The notes beneath the pieces were generated by a model, which did no database searches, was not told the DNA's origin, and saw only the letters and a list, made by a program, of their open reading frames with translations. From Bacillota bacterium (GTDB lineage: Bacteria > Bacillota > Clostridia > Lachnospirales > Cellulosilyticaceae), in NCBI GenBank assembly GCA_023457875.1, contig JAEXBC010000414.1, forward strand, positions 1-10,978: DNA of 10,978 nt, read 5' to 3'. Shown piece after piece: positions 1 through 7,737 of this stretch. A program made the position numbers and the translations under genes. Each line of letters starts with the position of its first letter. Position 1 is the stretch's first letter.

Positions 1-168
1 TTATTGACCTGCTTAACTAAAACTTATAAATAGCCTATTTGTAGAACAGATTAAAAGCAAAATTAAAAATAGAACAATTTGGAAAGATTAAAATCTCACA
101 GCAGCTTCAAGAAACGCTAACATACAAGAAAAACTGTAAACTTTTGGATAATGCTGAATAATATGTAA

Positions 169-183
169 GTGTAATCATTATAG
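169..183 (+). promoter_or_regulatory. Candidate PerR/Fur-type operator before the ferritin-like gene
   Basis: The 15-mer GTGTAATCATTATAG matches the Gram-positive PerR box TTATAATNATTATAA at 11 of 14 defined positions. It matches the classical Fur 7-1-7 box less well (9 of 14). It lies directly upstream of the ribosome binding site of a gene whose product has diiron ferritin-like motifs, where a metal-dependent peroxide or iron repressor would be expected. The DNA is AT-rich, so chance similarity is possible. I could not place a convincing sigma-A promoter in 1-168; TTGGAT at 144-149 is the best -35-like hexamer but lacks a good -10 partner. Confidence 0.45.
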
Positions 184-196
184 AAAAGGTGATATT

Positions 197-667
197 ATGA
201 GAAATCAAACATATCCCACAGTCAAACAATATCAAGAAGCTTTGAATTTGATACAAAGTTCTGTAGAGGGCGAAAAAGCAGATGCTATGTTTTATGAGTG
301 GCTGATTAATAATATACCAGCAAAAAATCTTTTACCAAGTGAAGTACAAAACATAAAAGATACAATTGAATCGATAAGAAATGATGAACTAGGCCATAAT
401 GTTACTTATAAAAATATGTATAGACAGCTAGCCCAAAAGGAGCCTGAAGTTAAAGAAGAGAAATTCATTCCGCCAGCCAACTTTTTGGAGGGTATACAGA
501 AAGCATTATATGGAGAGCTTAATGCTGTTAAAAAATATAGAACGATTATGGCAGGACTCCCTGGTAATTATTACAGAGACCAAGTATTTAATATATTAAC
601 AGATGAATTAAGACATGCCAATTTATATAATTATATAAATTCGACTGTACTTAATGCATATCAATAA
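197..667 (+). CDS. Small ferritin-like diiron protein (rubrerythrin/ferritin-like superfamily)
   Basis: This 156-residue protein has no signal peptide or membrane segment and is probably cytoplasmic. It shows the two-fold helical repeat of ferritin-like diiron proteins. The first half has E26 (in VEGEKADAMFY) and E64-x-x-H67 (DELGH); the second half has the matching E107 (YGELNAVKKY) and E137-x-x-H140 (DELRH). These six residues fit the usual E, ExxH, E, ExxH diiron ligand set. A rubredoxin-type CxxC domain is absent, so it is not a full rubrerythrin, and it is close in length to single-domain ferritin-like proteins of Clostridia. Iron or peroxide handling is the family-based inference; the substrate is unknown. 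The start is ATG with an AAAAGGTGA ribosome binding site at 184-192. The gene is monocistronic, with a PerR-like box upstream and a terminator 50 nt after the stop. Confidence 0.85.
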   Translation: MRNQTYPTVKQYQEALNLIQSSVEGEKADAMFYEWLINNIPAKNLLPSEVQNIKDTIESIRNDELGHNVTYKNMYRQLAQKEPEVKEEKFIPPANFLEGIQKALYGELNAVKKYRTIMAGLPGNYYRDQVFNILTDELRHANLYNYINSTVLNAYQ

Positions 668-716
668 TGATGGACACTTAAATGATTTAGTGTATGCTTT
701 TAAGCTTAAGTTAGCT

Positions 717-750
717 AAGCCCATGTACTATAACAGGTACATGGGCTTTT
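717..750 (+). terminator. Rho-independent terminator of the ferritin-like gene
   Basis: A perfect 12-bp stem (AAGCCCATGTAC at 717-728 with GTACATGGGCTT at 737-748) closes an 8-nt loop and runs into TTTT at 747-750. The T-run is on the plus strand only, so it serves the plus-strand gene. A weaker imperfect hairpin at 753-777 lies between it and the end of the minus-strand kinase gene; that one has no T-run on either strand. Confidence 0.88.
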
Positions 751-818
751 ATGATTGCGCCTAGCATGGGCACAATCTTATTGACGTGTTATCGTATTTG
801 AAGTCAAGAAGTAATTAA

Positions 819-2135
819 TCAAACACCATTTTGCACGTTTTTGACTATAGGAAGTTGAATGACAAAGGTACAGCCGCCTCCGGGGGTATCATGTAGAGAT
901 AAAGAGCCATGATGAAGTTGGATGATTTCATAGGCGATACTAAGTCCTAGACCGAAGTGTTCTTTATGGTGACGTGTTTGATCTACTCGATAGAAGCGGT
1001 CAAAGATGTGAGGCTTATGTTCATCGTCTATACCACAGCCATCATCTATCACGCATATTTTAACTTGGTTTGCCTCTGCAGACAGTGAAAGCGTTATATG
1101 TCCGCCTTCAGGGGTATAGGAAAAAGCATTATCAAGTAGTATGGTAAGGACTTGTTCTAGCCTTTCCAGGTCAGCCCAGAGGCGAGGTACAGTATACTGG
1201 GGCAATATCAGCTGAAGAGAGATGCGACGAAGTTTACTCATGGGAGAAAAGAATTCACTGAGGTTAATAAGAAGTGTATCGAGTTCAGTCATAACAAAAT
1301 GAACAGACCATGCCTTTGCATCAGAATTTGCAAGCAGGAGGAGATCCTCGACAAGACGCCCCATCCGCTTGCATTCTTTTTCTATGATTTCAATAAAATG
1401 CGCTTGGCTAGAGGAATCTTGATAGTGTAATGTGGCTGCGCTAGTCTGTAAGACAGCTAAGGGAGAGCGAAGCTCATGAGAAGCAGCGGCGATGAACTCT
1501 GTTTGCTTGCGATTAGCCTCCTTAATGGGGGCGATAGTACGTTTTGTAAACCAAAAACTGAACAGAGCGAGAAGAGTAATACCAATACCTACTAAAGCCA
1601 TAAAGAGTAACCGAAGAGATAATATCTGTGCATCCTCGCTTTTCATGTCTTTTAAGAGAGTTAGGCAATAGGTGCCATTATCAGAAGGGATGATGCAGAT
1701 TCCTACTAAAAAATGTTCGCCGTATTCTGTTTTTAAGTCAAAGGTAACACTAGGTGTTTCAAGCTTTGAAATGGGGATTGCATCAGGATTAAATCCATAG
1801 TGCTCTTGTGCTGTGGTATGGGCAAGCTCTATTAGACTGTTCCTGTCAGAGATAGTTGAAAAGGAACCAGAAAAAAGTAATGCATTTCCATGGTCTTTAA
1901 CAGAAATAATGAGCTTGTTAGTGGTTTCCATCTGGGCGAGCCAAGTCTGTGAAATCGTATGTGTTGTCTGAAAAGTAGAGGTGATAGTACTTAGGTGATT
2001 TTGAAGCGTAAGAAGACTGCGGGCATTTAATTGATCTTCACAAAAAAGAAAAGCAATTAAATGCATTAAAAGTAAAATGCTGGCTGTTATCAGCGTGCAT
2101 ATAAAGGTTAATCGCTTATGTAATTTGTTTAACAT
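819..2135 (-). CDS. Sensor histidine kinase (HisKA/HATPase_c)
   Basis: A 438-residue membrane-bound kinase that should autophosphorylate and pass phosphate to the response regulator encoded just upstream. In order: a transmembrane helix at about residues 9-32, an extracytoplasmic sensor region of about 140 residues, a second helix at about 176-196, and a short linker (TIAPIKEANRKQ) without a full HAMP domain. The HisKA domain has the phospho-acceptor H220 in SHELRSPLAVL, followed by an HATPase domain with N336 (LLDNAFSYTP), a G1 box DDGCGID around 364-370, an F box FDRFYRVD and a G2 box GLGLSI. All catalytic boxes are intact. Its ATG lies inside the end of the regulator gene (7-nt overlap), which implies translational coupling. 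The sensor region has no recognisable PAS or Cache motif by eye, so the ligand is unknown. The stop codon is TGA, showing that TGA is a normal stop here. Confidence 0.93.
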   Translation of the reverse strand: MLNKLHKRLTFICTLITASILLLMHLIAFLFCEDQLNARSLLTLQNHLSTITSTFQTTHTISQTWLAQMETTNKLIISVKDHGNALLFSGSFSTISDRNSLIELAHTTAQEHYGFNPDAIPISKLETPSVTFDLKTEYGEHFLVGICIIPSDNGTYCLTLLKDMKSEDAQILSLRLLFMALVGIGITLLALFSFWFTKRTIAPIKEANRKQTEFIAAASHELRSPLAVLQTSAATLHYQDSSSQAHFIEIIEKECKRMGRLVEDLLLLANSDAKAWSVHFVMTELDTLLINLSEFFSPMSKLRRISLQLILPQYTVPRLWADLERLEQVLTILLDNAFSYTPEGGHITLSLSAEANQVKICVIDDGCGIDDEHKPHIFDRFYRVDQTRHHKEHFGLGLSIAYEIIQLHHGSLSLHDTPGGGCTFVIQLPIVKNVQNGV

Positions 2136-2809
2136 GATCCATTCTCCAAAGTATAGCCAATTGATCGAATGGTGCGAATCTGAAGGTGACTGCCGATAGC
2201 CACAAGACGACGACGCAAGTAATAGATGTAATTATCTAAGTTTCCATCCTCGACATCAGAGCCGGGTCCCCAAACCCTACCAAATAGGATATCTCGAGGC
2301 ATGGTGTAGTTGGGATTTTTTATTAGGATTTCAGCCAACTGTGCTTCACGTTTAGAAAGGGAACAGCTACCACCAGGTCCGGACAGTGTCAAGGTCACTA
2401 GATCAAGCGTAAGGTCCTCATAAGAAAGGTGCTTATTACTTTCAAATTGAGAGGGTCTTCGATTAAGGGCTCGGATACGAGCAAGGAGTTCTTCAATGGC
2501 AAAGGGTTTTACTAAATAGTCATCTGCTCCAGCATCCAATCCCTCTACTTTGTCTCCTATGCCATTAAGAGCTGTAACGATAATGACTGGTGTATGAATA
2601 TTTGAGCTGCGAATATGTGTAAGAAGACTGATACCATTTAAGGAGGGGAGCATTCTATCCAATATAATGAGTTCATAAATTTGTTTATTTGCTAGCTGAA
2701 GGCCTTCTACTCCATCGTAACAATAATCCACTTCATAACCTGCTTTTCTTAGGTGAAAGCTCATCGCATCACAAAGCTCGCTGTCGTCCTCTATTAGTAA
2801 AATTCTCAT
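2129..2809 (-). CDS. OmpR-family response regulator
   Basis: A 226-residue DNA-binding regulator, first gene of a two-gene operon with the kinase. The receiver domain (about residues 1-115) has acidic residues E7/D8/D9, phospho-acceptor D51 (LIILDRMLP), T79 and K101 (YLVKPF). The C-terminal winged-helix domain (about 127-222) has the characteristic LSKREAQLAEIL and IRTIRSIGYTLE segments. A CTTTAGAAAGGAG-type ribosome binding site lies 7 nt upstream of the ATG (complement of 2817-2823). The protein belongs to the OmpR/PhoB class that binds direct repeats about one helical turn apart, which makes it a possible, unproven, ligand for the 11-bp repeat array at 7752-7790. I cannot assign it to PhoP, VanR, CssR or another named subgroup by eye. 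Confidence 0.94.
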   Translation of the reverse strand: MRILLIEDDSELCDAMSFHLRKAGYEVDYCYDGVEGLQLANKQIYELIILDRMLPSLNGISLLTHIRSSNIHTPVIIVTALNGIGDKVEGLDAGADDYLVKPFAIEELLARIRALNRRPSQFESNKHLSYEDLTLDLVTLTLSGPGGSCSLSKREAQLAEILIKNPNYTMPRDILFGRVWGPGSDVEDGNLDNYIYYLRRRLVAIGSHLQIRTIRSIGYTLENGSC

Positions 2810-2839
2810 AGTGATTCTCCTTTCTAAAGAATTATTAGC

Positions 2840-2868
2840 ATTCTACAATAAAAGATTTAAATATACAA
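2840..2868 (-). promoter_or_regulatory. Promoter of the two-component operon
   Basis: Reading the minus strand, TTGTAT (complement of 2863-2868) is followed after 17 bp by TAGAAT (complement of 2840-2845). A TG dinucleotide directly precedes the -10, giving an extended -10. The predicted start is near 2833, about 24 nt before the regulator's start codon, with the ribosome binding site between. Confidence 0.6.
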
Positions 2869-2877
2869 CAATATAAA

Positions 2878-2907
2878 TTGATAAATTTTAATATTCAGAT
2901 GTTATTT
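2878..2907 (+). promoter_or_regulatory. Weak candidate promoter for the solute-binding lipoprotein gene
   Basis: TTGATA at 2878-2883 is followed 17-18 bp later by a poor -10 (GTTATT or TTATTT around 2901-2907). Between this and the start codon are small repeated elements: TTAGAGA/TTAGGAT in direct repeat at 2906-2919 and ATTAG-N9-CTAAT at 2912-2930. These might bind a regulator, but they are short enough to be chance. Confidence 0.3.
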
Positions 2908-2952
2908 AGAGATTAGGATGCTAAGCTAATAGTAGATGAGAGGAGGAGAAAA

Positions 2953-3873
2953 ATGAAATCGAGAATCAGAAAACTAACCCTATACTTCCTAGTAACTCTT
3001 TTAATACTCATAGAGGGATGTGGGAAAAAAGATGTAGAAGTAGAAAAAGAGATACCAATGGGGCGTTATATAGAGCAAGATGTAACAGGAGATATTAAAG
3101 TAGATGAAGCACTGGGATTCTTTAAAACAAAAAAAGGAAAACTTCAGATGTATTTGATGAAGGAGGGCTTTTTACAGATTTATGAAGAAGATCAAGAAGG
3201 AAGTTGGACTAGAGTACAAAATGACTGGGTTAGGTCGGTATTTGGTGCGGCGTGTACCACTAGTGATCAAGTGGGTAATATATACATTATTTATAATGAG
3301 TTTAATAAAGATAGCATGAATTTCGAAACTTTTCTATCTAAAGTTGAGGGAAAAAGACTAAAGAAGATAGACATTGCATGGCAGGGAGAAAGCCGATATA
3401 GAGCCCCTCATAGCTTCGCAATATTGGATAATGGCGATATGCTCATCGCAGAAAATCACAAACCAATAGAACGCTATAGCCTGTCAAATGGTAGTTTTAT
3501 AAGAAACTATGAAGGTATACCAAGTAGGTTTGTTGTATCTGACAATAAGCTTTACCAAATCAATTTAGAAGAAAGTGTCATAGAAGTATATGATGCGGAC
3601 ACGGATAAACTTGAAAGAAGTATTCCTTGCGAAAACTTAGACGCCAATGCCATCTTAGTGGCAGGAGAAGAGGGAGACTTGTATTTGATTGGCAGATGCG
3701 GCATCAAACATTTAGTGAAAGACGGCTCAATGTGGGAGCTTCTTGTTGACGGAAATTTAACTTGTTTAAGTATGCCTTCCTATACTTGCCAATATGCAGG
3801 TGTTACAGATAAAGAGATTTTCGTTATTTTTAAAAAGAATGAAGGAGATATTGTCATAAAAAAATATACCTAA
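2953..3873 (+). CDS. N-terminal lipoprotein fragment still translatable from the interrupted gene
   Basis: This 306-residue product is the only part of the broken gene with proper initiation signals: ATG preceded by GAGAGGAGGAG at about 2938-2948. It begins with a lipoprotein signal (basic MKSRIRKLTLYF, hydrophobic VTLLILI, lipobox IEGC with Cys23), so it would be exported and lipid-anchored. The rest has alternating short hydrophobic strands and turns (for example LYLIGRCGIKHLVKDGSMWELLVDGN), suggestive of a beta-propeller or WD/NHL-like fold, but I cannot identify a family. The TAA falls at the junction with the solute-binding domain, so the truncated protein could fold as a separate domain without binding a transport substrate. 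The E at position -2 of the lipobox is unusual. Confidence 0.6.
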   Translation: MKSRIRKLTLYFLVTLLILIEGCGKKDVEVEKEIPMGRYIEQDVTGDIKVDEALGFFKTKKGKLQMYLMKEGFLQIYEEDQEGSWTRVQNDWVRSVFGAACTTSDQVGNIYIIYNEFNKDSMNFETFLSKVEGKRLKKIDIAWQGESRYRAPHSFAILDNGDMLIAENHKPIERYSLSNGSFIRNYEGIPSRFVVSDNKLYQINLEESVIEVYDADTDKLERSIPCENLDANAILVAGEEGDLYLIGRCGIKHLVKDGSMWELLVDGNLTCLSMPSYTCQYAGVTDKEIFVIFKKNEGDIVIKKYT

Positions 3874-3882
3874 TCCAATGAA

Positions 3883-4269
3883 GTGCCAGCAACGCCCACA
3901 ACAGAGATTGTGGCATATACACTACGGGAGAATAATAGTCTTAGGCAAGTAGCCACACAGTATCAGCTTAGCCACCCAGACGTAAAGGTAACCGTGCAGG
4001 TGGGATTAGATCAAGATAGCACCCTTACCAAGGAAGATGCTATTAGGGCACTTAATACTGAGCTTTTGGCAGGAAAAGGACCAGATTTGATTTTATTGGA
4101 TGGACTCGATATCAATAGATATATAGAAAAAGGCATTCTCAAAGACCTAACAAGTTGGGTAAAAAGTGACGAAGAAGCTAAACAGTGTCTTGAAAACATT
4201 ATGGGTGCATATAAAGTAAGTGAAAAAATTTATGCATTACCAATGCGGTTTACTATTCCTACCTTGTGA
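3883..4269 (+). pseudogene. Middle fragment: N-terminal lobe of a solute-binding domain
   Basis: This stretch encodes the start of a family-1 extracellular solute-binding domain. The pattern is VAYTLRENNSLRQVATQYQ, then HPDVKVTVQVG, then LLAGKGPDLILLDGLDI and YALPMRF, typical of sugar-binding proteins of ABC importers. The GTG at 3883 is in frame with both flanking fragments, lacks a ribosome binding site, and the open frame actually begins at 3874 directly after the upstream TAA. It is therefore a piece of the interrupted gene, not an independent gene. It ends at the in-frame TGA 4267-4269. Confidence 0.7.
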
Positions 4270-4311
4270 GGGGATAAAGAAGCTCTTCAAGGACTTAAGC
4301 GTATAGAAGAC

Positions 4312-5142
4312 TTGGCAGCATACCAAAGGGCTCATGAAGAGGAGAATGTTTTATCCTATAAAACGCCAGAAGAATTAATCAACCTATTTTATGCGGCTTC
4401 TAGCGCCAATTGGTTTGATCAAGAAGGTAGGCTTCTGGAAGAACAGATAATTAGTTTCTTAGAATCGGTAAAAATCCTTTCAAACAAAGGAGAAATCATA
4501 GAGGGCAAAAAGACACAGACAATGGAGGAAATCAGAAAGCCAGGAATTGACTCAGCTGACGAAGGGGATGTAGTAGATGTAGCTTATGGCTATGCAGATA
4601 CTCAGCTGATAAGAGCTGGAGCAATGTTAGATTTACTTATAGTCGAAGCAGCTAATCAAGATAGAGGGAATAGTGACTTTGCACTATTTGAGTGCCAGTC
4701 AGGGAAGGTGTTTGAACCTAAAACGGTACTAGGCATTAATGCACAAAGCGAAAATCAAGAAATGGCAAAAGAAATTATTAAGCTGGCTTTATCTGAAGAA
4801 GTTCAAAGAGTTGATGTTGAAGATGGCTTTCCTGTTAATGAAGTGGCTCTTGAATATTGGATACAAGGAAGAAGCCTTCCACCAGGCGTTTCATGGGGAA
4901 TTGTGGATGAAAGGGAAGGAATAGAACGATGGGTCTATATTTATTGGGCTAAAAGCGATGTTAAGATATTTAAAAAATATCACGATTATTGCAAAGAGGT
5001 AAAAGTCCCCGTCCTTGTAGATGAAACCATGTTAAAAATAATAGTGGATGAATCAAAGGGATACTTCGAAGGAACGATGACAATAGAAGAGGCAGCAAAG
5101 ACGATTAAGGAGAAGGCAGATTTTTATTTTAAAGAGGGATAA
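4312..5142 (+). pseudogene. C-terminal fragment of the solute-binding domain
   Basis: The same frame continues directly from the TGA (open from 4270: GDKEALQGLKRIEDLAAYQR). It encodes the rest of the solute-binding domain, including the segment ALFECQSGKVFEPKTVLGINAQSENQEMAKEIIKLALSEEVQ, which resembles the 'sequences after the hinge' part of sugar-binding proteins where crystallised members carry the C-terminal lobe. The TTG at 4312 is only the first possible start and has no Shine-Dalgarno sequence. The frame is otherwise intact to the TAA at 5140-5142, so the damage is limited to point stops. Confidence 0.7.
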
Positions 5143-5146
5143 AAAG

Positions 5147-5249
5147 AAGGGGCTATTGCGCCAATGATTTCATACAAGGTCTTATCCACTCATTTTAAAT
5201 GAGTATACGACCTTATAGAAATTATTCTTGGTGCAATAGTCCTTTTTTT
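5147..5249. terminator. Long bidirectional terminator-like hairpin between convergent genes
   Basis: Nearly the whole stretch 5147-5245 folds into one hairpin. The outer stem is 5147-5164 with 5228-5245 (18 pairs, three of them G-U). It is followed by 5165-5171/5218-5224, 5176-5181/5209-5214 and 5188-5194/5198-5204, closed by a 3-nt loop. TTTTTTT follows at 5243-5249 on the plus strand, and AAAAA at 5141-5145 gives a T-run on the minus strand. It can therefore end both the solute-binding transcript and the convergent transglutaminase-like transcript. It is much longer than a usual terminator, so a small palindromic repeat element is possible. I see no target-site duplication. The remaining gap to 5330 shows nothing else. 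Confidence 0.75.
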
Positions 5250-5330
5250 ACTTGAGAATAGCTCGGATATCTCCCCTTAATCAGTACTTAAACTCAGAGA
5301 ATAAGCCCATTAGTTTTCTTGAAGCTGATG

Positions 5331-7685
5331 TTATTTCTTTATATAGATGACACCGAACCAATACCTGTATTCAAAGGGCTCATTTATTTGAGAAGACTCA
5401 GTAGCATCCAAGAGCATATCATAGAAAGTATCTTCACTTAGCTCATAGTTGGTTCTTAGAAGGATTTCATTTTCAGAACTATTTAATGCACTAAGGAGTA
5501 TATCGCCTACTTCTGATTGCTCAAAGAACCTGTCTTTAAGATGATAGTATTCTGATTGGGTGCTATCACTAGTATAATTCTTATAGTTTGCATCAAGTAT
5601 ATAATCCTTGTTCTCTACAATCATCAGGCTAGCAATTTCATCTGATAGATTGAAAATGGCATTGGGAATAAATTCATTATCATTATTGGTAACATCGATG
5701 GTTAACCACTGGCCATCAATTTTCACTTTATTCCAAGCGTGCCCTACGGATTCAAGTTGCCCAGTTACAACCAAAGCATCAAGCCCAGCTAGGTCGGCTA
5801 AGAGCTTAAAGGCCTCGGCATAGCCCTTACATACGCAGACATTATTTATTAGGGCGCCATATACTGTAAAGGAATCATCAAATTCAGGATCTGCATATTG
5901 GTAGTCATTTTTTTCAGCGCTTTCTAAGGCAGCAGTATCATAGGTTATGTTTTCACATAAGTAAGTGTTGATTGCTTCTTCTTTCTCCAAATCTGTCATA
6001 TTTGGGGTGATGATATTACTTACAATTTCCTTAGCCTTATCCATAACTTGTTGCTGTCTTTTTTCTTGCTCTTGCTGATCAAGGCTATAGGTTACTATTA
6101 ATGAGTTGGAATAAGGATTAAAGTTAAAAGAATCAACTCCTAAAATAAGTGGGTTTTGATAAAGTGCTTCTTTGAGTGCATCACAAAAATAATTCGTGTC
6201 ACTGGTGATAGGGAATGCATCTAAAGGAATGGATGTGACACCACTTATCATATTATAGGCAAGATATTCACTTACAGGATTGGTAGCTGTTACAGGGAGG
6301 TTATCATTAATTGAAATAGTATTTTCATTAGAGGTACTATTTTCATTTCCCTCACTAACAATTTGAATGTCTATTTGCTTATTTAAGCCAGAGCCTTTAG
6401 CTGAAGTGTTCTTTTGCCTTTCTACAAAAGCAGCAAGGGCTTCTTCCACAGTTTCTGTTTCTGGAAAGTAGTAAAAGTAAAATACTTCTTCAAAAGGCGT
6501 ACCCTTAGGCCTACCTATAATGGTCATACGTTGTGCTAACCCTTTTCCCTCTACCTGAGTTGTGGCATGATCGCCTTTAAATTTTTGTACAGAGTTTAGG
6601 TCATATTCAATGGGATAAAGCACAGTGCTTTCATCACACATTTGCACTGGAAAATAAAGAGGCAAGTTAAGCTCTTCGTCAGCCGTAATTTCGTCAGATG
6701 AAACATCATAATCTTGGAGGTTAGGTAGCATATAAGCATAATCATTAGGTTTAATAATGGTACTCATCTCAGATTTGCCCTTTGGCCCTTCTGCTATAAC
6801 GACATAGCCATCGGTTAAAGCATCGTCAGGGGTATAAACAAAATCGTCATTAATGGATAGGATATTATTTGTAGTGACTCCAGTAATGTAAGAGGTATCA
6901 TAAAGATATACTGAAAAGTCAGAGTAGGTGGTTTTTGTAGTTGAGCCATGATGGTATAGAATTTCATCTCCAGTAAGTTGGTCGCCAGTCAGAGTTATAG
7001 AATAGATATGATAAATTTCTGCCCCTGGAACGCGTTGCCACTTAAGCGTTGCAAAGCCTTTGGAATCTGTTGTTAAGGTGACATTTGGAGTGGGTAATTC
7101 TGTCTTAATTTTAACAATAGATACTTCCTGAGGCTCATCTGTTACATTGCCTTGCTTATCGTAGTATTTGGCTAAATATAAGGTGCCAGCATTTCCCCAA
7201 TTTGCGTTTTCTCTTCTAGCTTCCCCTTCAAATTCTGTACGAAAAAGTGGATAGGTACTAGGCTTTATTTTCACTTTGTCGTGACCTTCATAATACTGAC
7301 TAGGCGCTGGACGCCATAAAGGAATAGTAAGCTGTGGATCTAGAAAGAACTGAAACATATCGTAGGTATTATGATCGCTTGTAATTGGGAAGCCTAAATC
7401 AACCACTAAGGTTTCATTTCTTTCTAGAACGTGGACCTGCTCAGAAAAAGAATAGGACGCTGTCTCGGCGTATTTCTCCTTTATATCCTGTAAAAGCGTT
7501 TCTGCTATTAAAGGACTGGTGCTCGTATTAGAGGTGTTAGCTGCTTTAGTTTCTGCACTTAATGGCGTATTAGTAGAATCCTTAGAAACTGTCTGACTAA
7601 AAGAACAAGCCGTTAAGGATAAACTAACCAAAAAGCATATGAAATAACTCAAAGAATTTTTAGCTTTGTTTTTTGTATTTCTCAA
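5331..7685 (-). CDS. Lipoprotein with a transglutaminase-like domain
   Basis: A 784-residue exported protein. The signal peptide ends in the lipobox LTAC (Cys27), followed by a Ser/Thr-rich linker (to about residue 55), so it should be anchored on the outer face of the membrane. Around residues 195-300 there is a fibronectin-III-like segment (PNVTLTTDSKGFATLKWQRV). A polar linker rich in Asn/Ser/Glu lies near 440-465. The C-terminal part holds a transglutaminase-core domain with the triad C619 (CVCKGYAEAFKLL), H649 (VGHAWNKV) and D664 (WLTIDVTNND), preceded by the family's ITYD-type strand. Known members are cross-linking or, more often, thiol-protease-like or peptidoglycan-associated enzymes, so the exact reaction is not predictable. 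The start is TTG with an AAAAGGGAGGA ribosome binding site 8 nt upstream. It is divergent from two repeat lipoproteins and shares their regulatory region. Confidence 0.88.
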   Translation of the reverse strand: MRNTKNKAKNSLSYFICFLVSLSLTACSFSQTVSKDSTNTPLSAETKAANTSNTSTSPLIAETLLQDIKEKYAETASYSFSEQVHVLERNETLVVDLGFPITSDHNTYDMFQFFLDPQLTIPLWRPAPSQYYEGHDKVKIKPSTYPLFRTEFEGEARRENANWGNAGTLYLAKYYDKQGNVTDEPQEVSIVKIKTELPTPNVTLTTDSKGFATLKWQRVPGAEIYHIYSITLTGDQLTGDEILYHHGSTTKTTYSDFSVYLYDTSYITGVTTNNILSINDDFVYTPDDALTDGYVVIAEGPKGKSEMSTIIKPNDYAYMLPNLQDYDVSSDEITADEELNLPLYFPVQMCDESTVLYPIEYDLNSVQKFKGDHATTQVEGKGLAQRMTIIGRPKGTPFEEVFYFYYFPETETVEEALAAFVERQKNTSAKGSGLNKQIDIQIVSEGNENSTSNENTISINDNLPVTATNPVSEYLAYNMISGVTSIPLDAFPITSDTNYFCDALKEALYQNPLILGVDSFNFNPYSNSLIVTYSLDQQEQEKRQQQVMDKAKEIVSNIITPNMTDLEKEEAINTYLCENITYDTAALESAEKNDYQYADPEFDDSFTVYGALINNVCVCKGYAEAFKLLADLAGLDALVVTGQLESVGHAWNKVKIDGQWLTIDVTNNDNEFIPNAIFNLSDEIASLMIVENKDYILDANYKNYTSDSTQSEYYHLKDRFFEQSEVGDILLSALNSSENEILLRTNYELSEDTFYDMLLDATESSQINEPFEYRYWFGVIYIKK

Positions 7686-7693
7686 AATATAAA

Positions 7694-7704
7694 TCCTCCC
7701 TTTT
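7694..7704 (-). promoter_or_regulatory. Ribosome binding site that fixes the TTG start
   Basis: The complement of 7694-7704 reads AAAAGGGAGGA, 8 nt upstream of the TTG at 7683-7685. No ATG or GTG is positioned to use it, and the TTG start gives a complete lipoprotein signal peptide. Confidence 0.75.
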
Positions 7705-7737
7705 AAATTACAAGTTACGAAAAAACAGATAAAATAT

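Larger units (their letters stand above)
2953..5142 (+). pseudogene. Solute-binding lipoprotein gene interrupted by two in-frame stop codons
   Basis: The three open stretches 2953-3870, 3874-4266 and 4270-5139 are all in the same frame and are separated only by TAA at 3871-3873 (codon 307) and TGA at 4267-4269 (codon 439). Together they form one 730-codon frame with no frameshift or gap. The restored 729-position protein reads as a lipoprotein: signal peptide ending in LIEGC (Cys23), an N-terminal domain to about residue 306 with repeating beta-strand-like segments, and a family-1-type extracellular solute-binding domain from about residue 312 (TEIVAYTLRENNSLRQVATQYQ...GPDLILLDGLDI...). That is the usual substrate receptor of a carbohydrate or oligopeptide-type ABC importer. 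Neither internal segment has a ribosome binding site before a usable start. The TGA most simply replaces TGG (IPTL-W-GDKEA) and the TAA could be a mutated CAA, GAA or AAA. No permease or ATPase genes are adjacent. A sequencing error at both sites or stop read-through are alternatives. Confidence 0.75.

Noticed and set aside
4..29. TTGACC / TTAACT / TTATAA as a second Pho-box-like array
   Set aside because: Spacing is 9 and 11 bp and two of the three hexamers fit the consensus poorly, unlike the regular array at 7752-7790.
2835..2924. Inverted repeat TTAGCAT ... ATGCTAA in the two-component/lipoprotein intergenic region
   Set aside because: Only 7 bp per arm with 76 bp between them in AT-rich DNA; not distinguishable from chance.
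3883..4269. Independent small gene starting at the GTG 3883
   Set aside because: It has no ribosome binding site, and the frame and protein sequence are continuous with the stretches on both sides, so it is an internal piece of the interrupted gene.
4267..4300. TGA at 4267 as a selenocysteine codon
   Set aside because: No SECIS-like stem-loop with a suitable apical loop follows the TGA, solute-binding proteins are not known selenoproteins, and a second unrelated stop (TAA) is present in the same frame. The kinase gene also uses TGA as a normal stop.
4739..4924. 61-codon plus-strand frame inside the solute-binding fragment
   Set aside because: It overlaps the real frame in another register, is Lys-rich as expected for an AT-rich shadow, and has no initiation signal.
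5608..5823. 71-codon plus-strand frame opposite the transglutaminase domain
   Set aside because: It is antisense to the conserved catalytic region of a well-supported gene and has no ribosome binding site.
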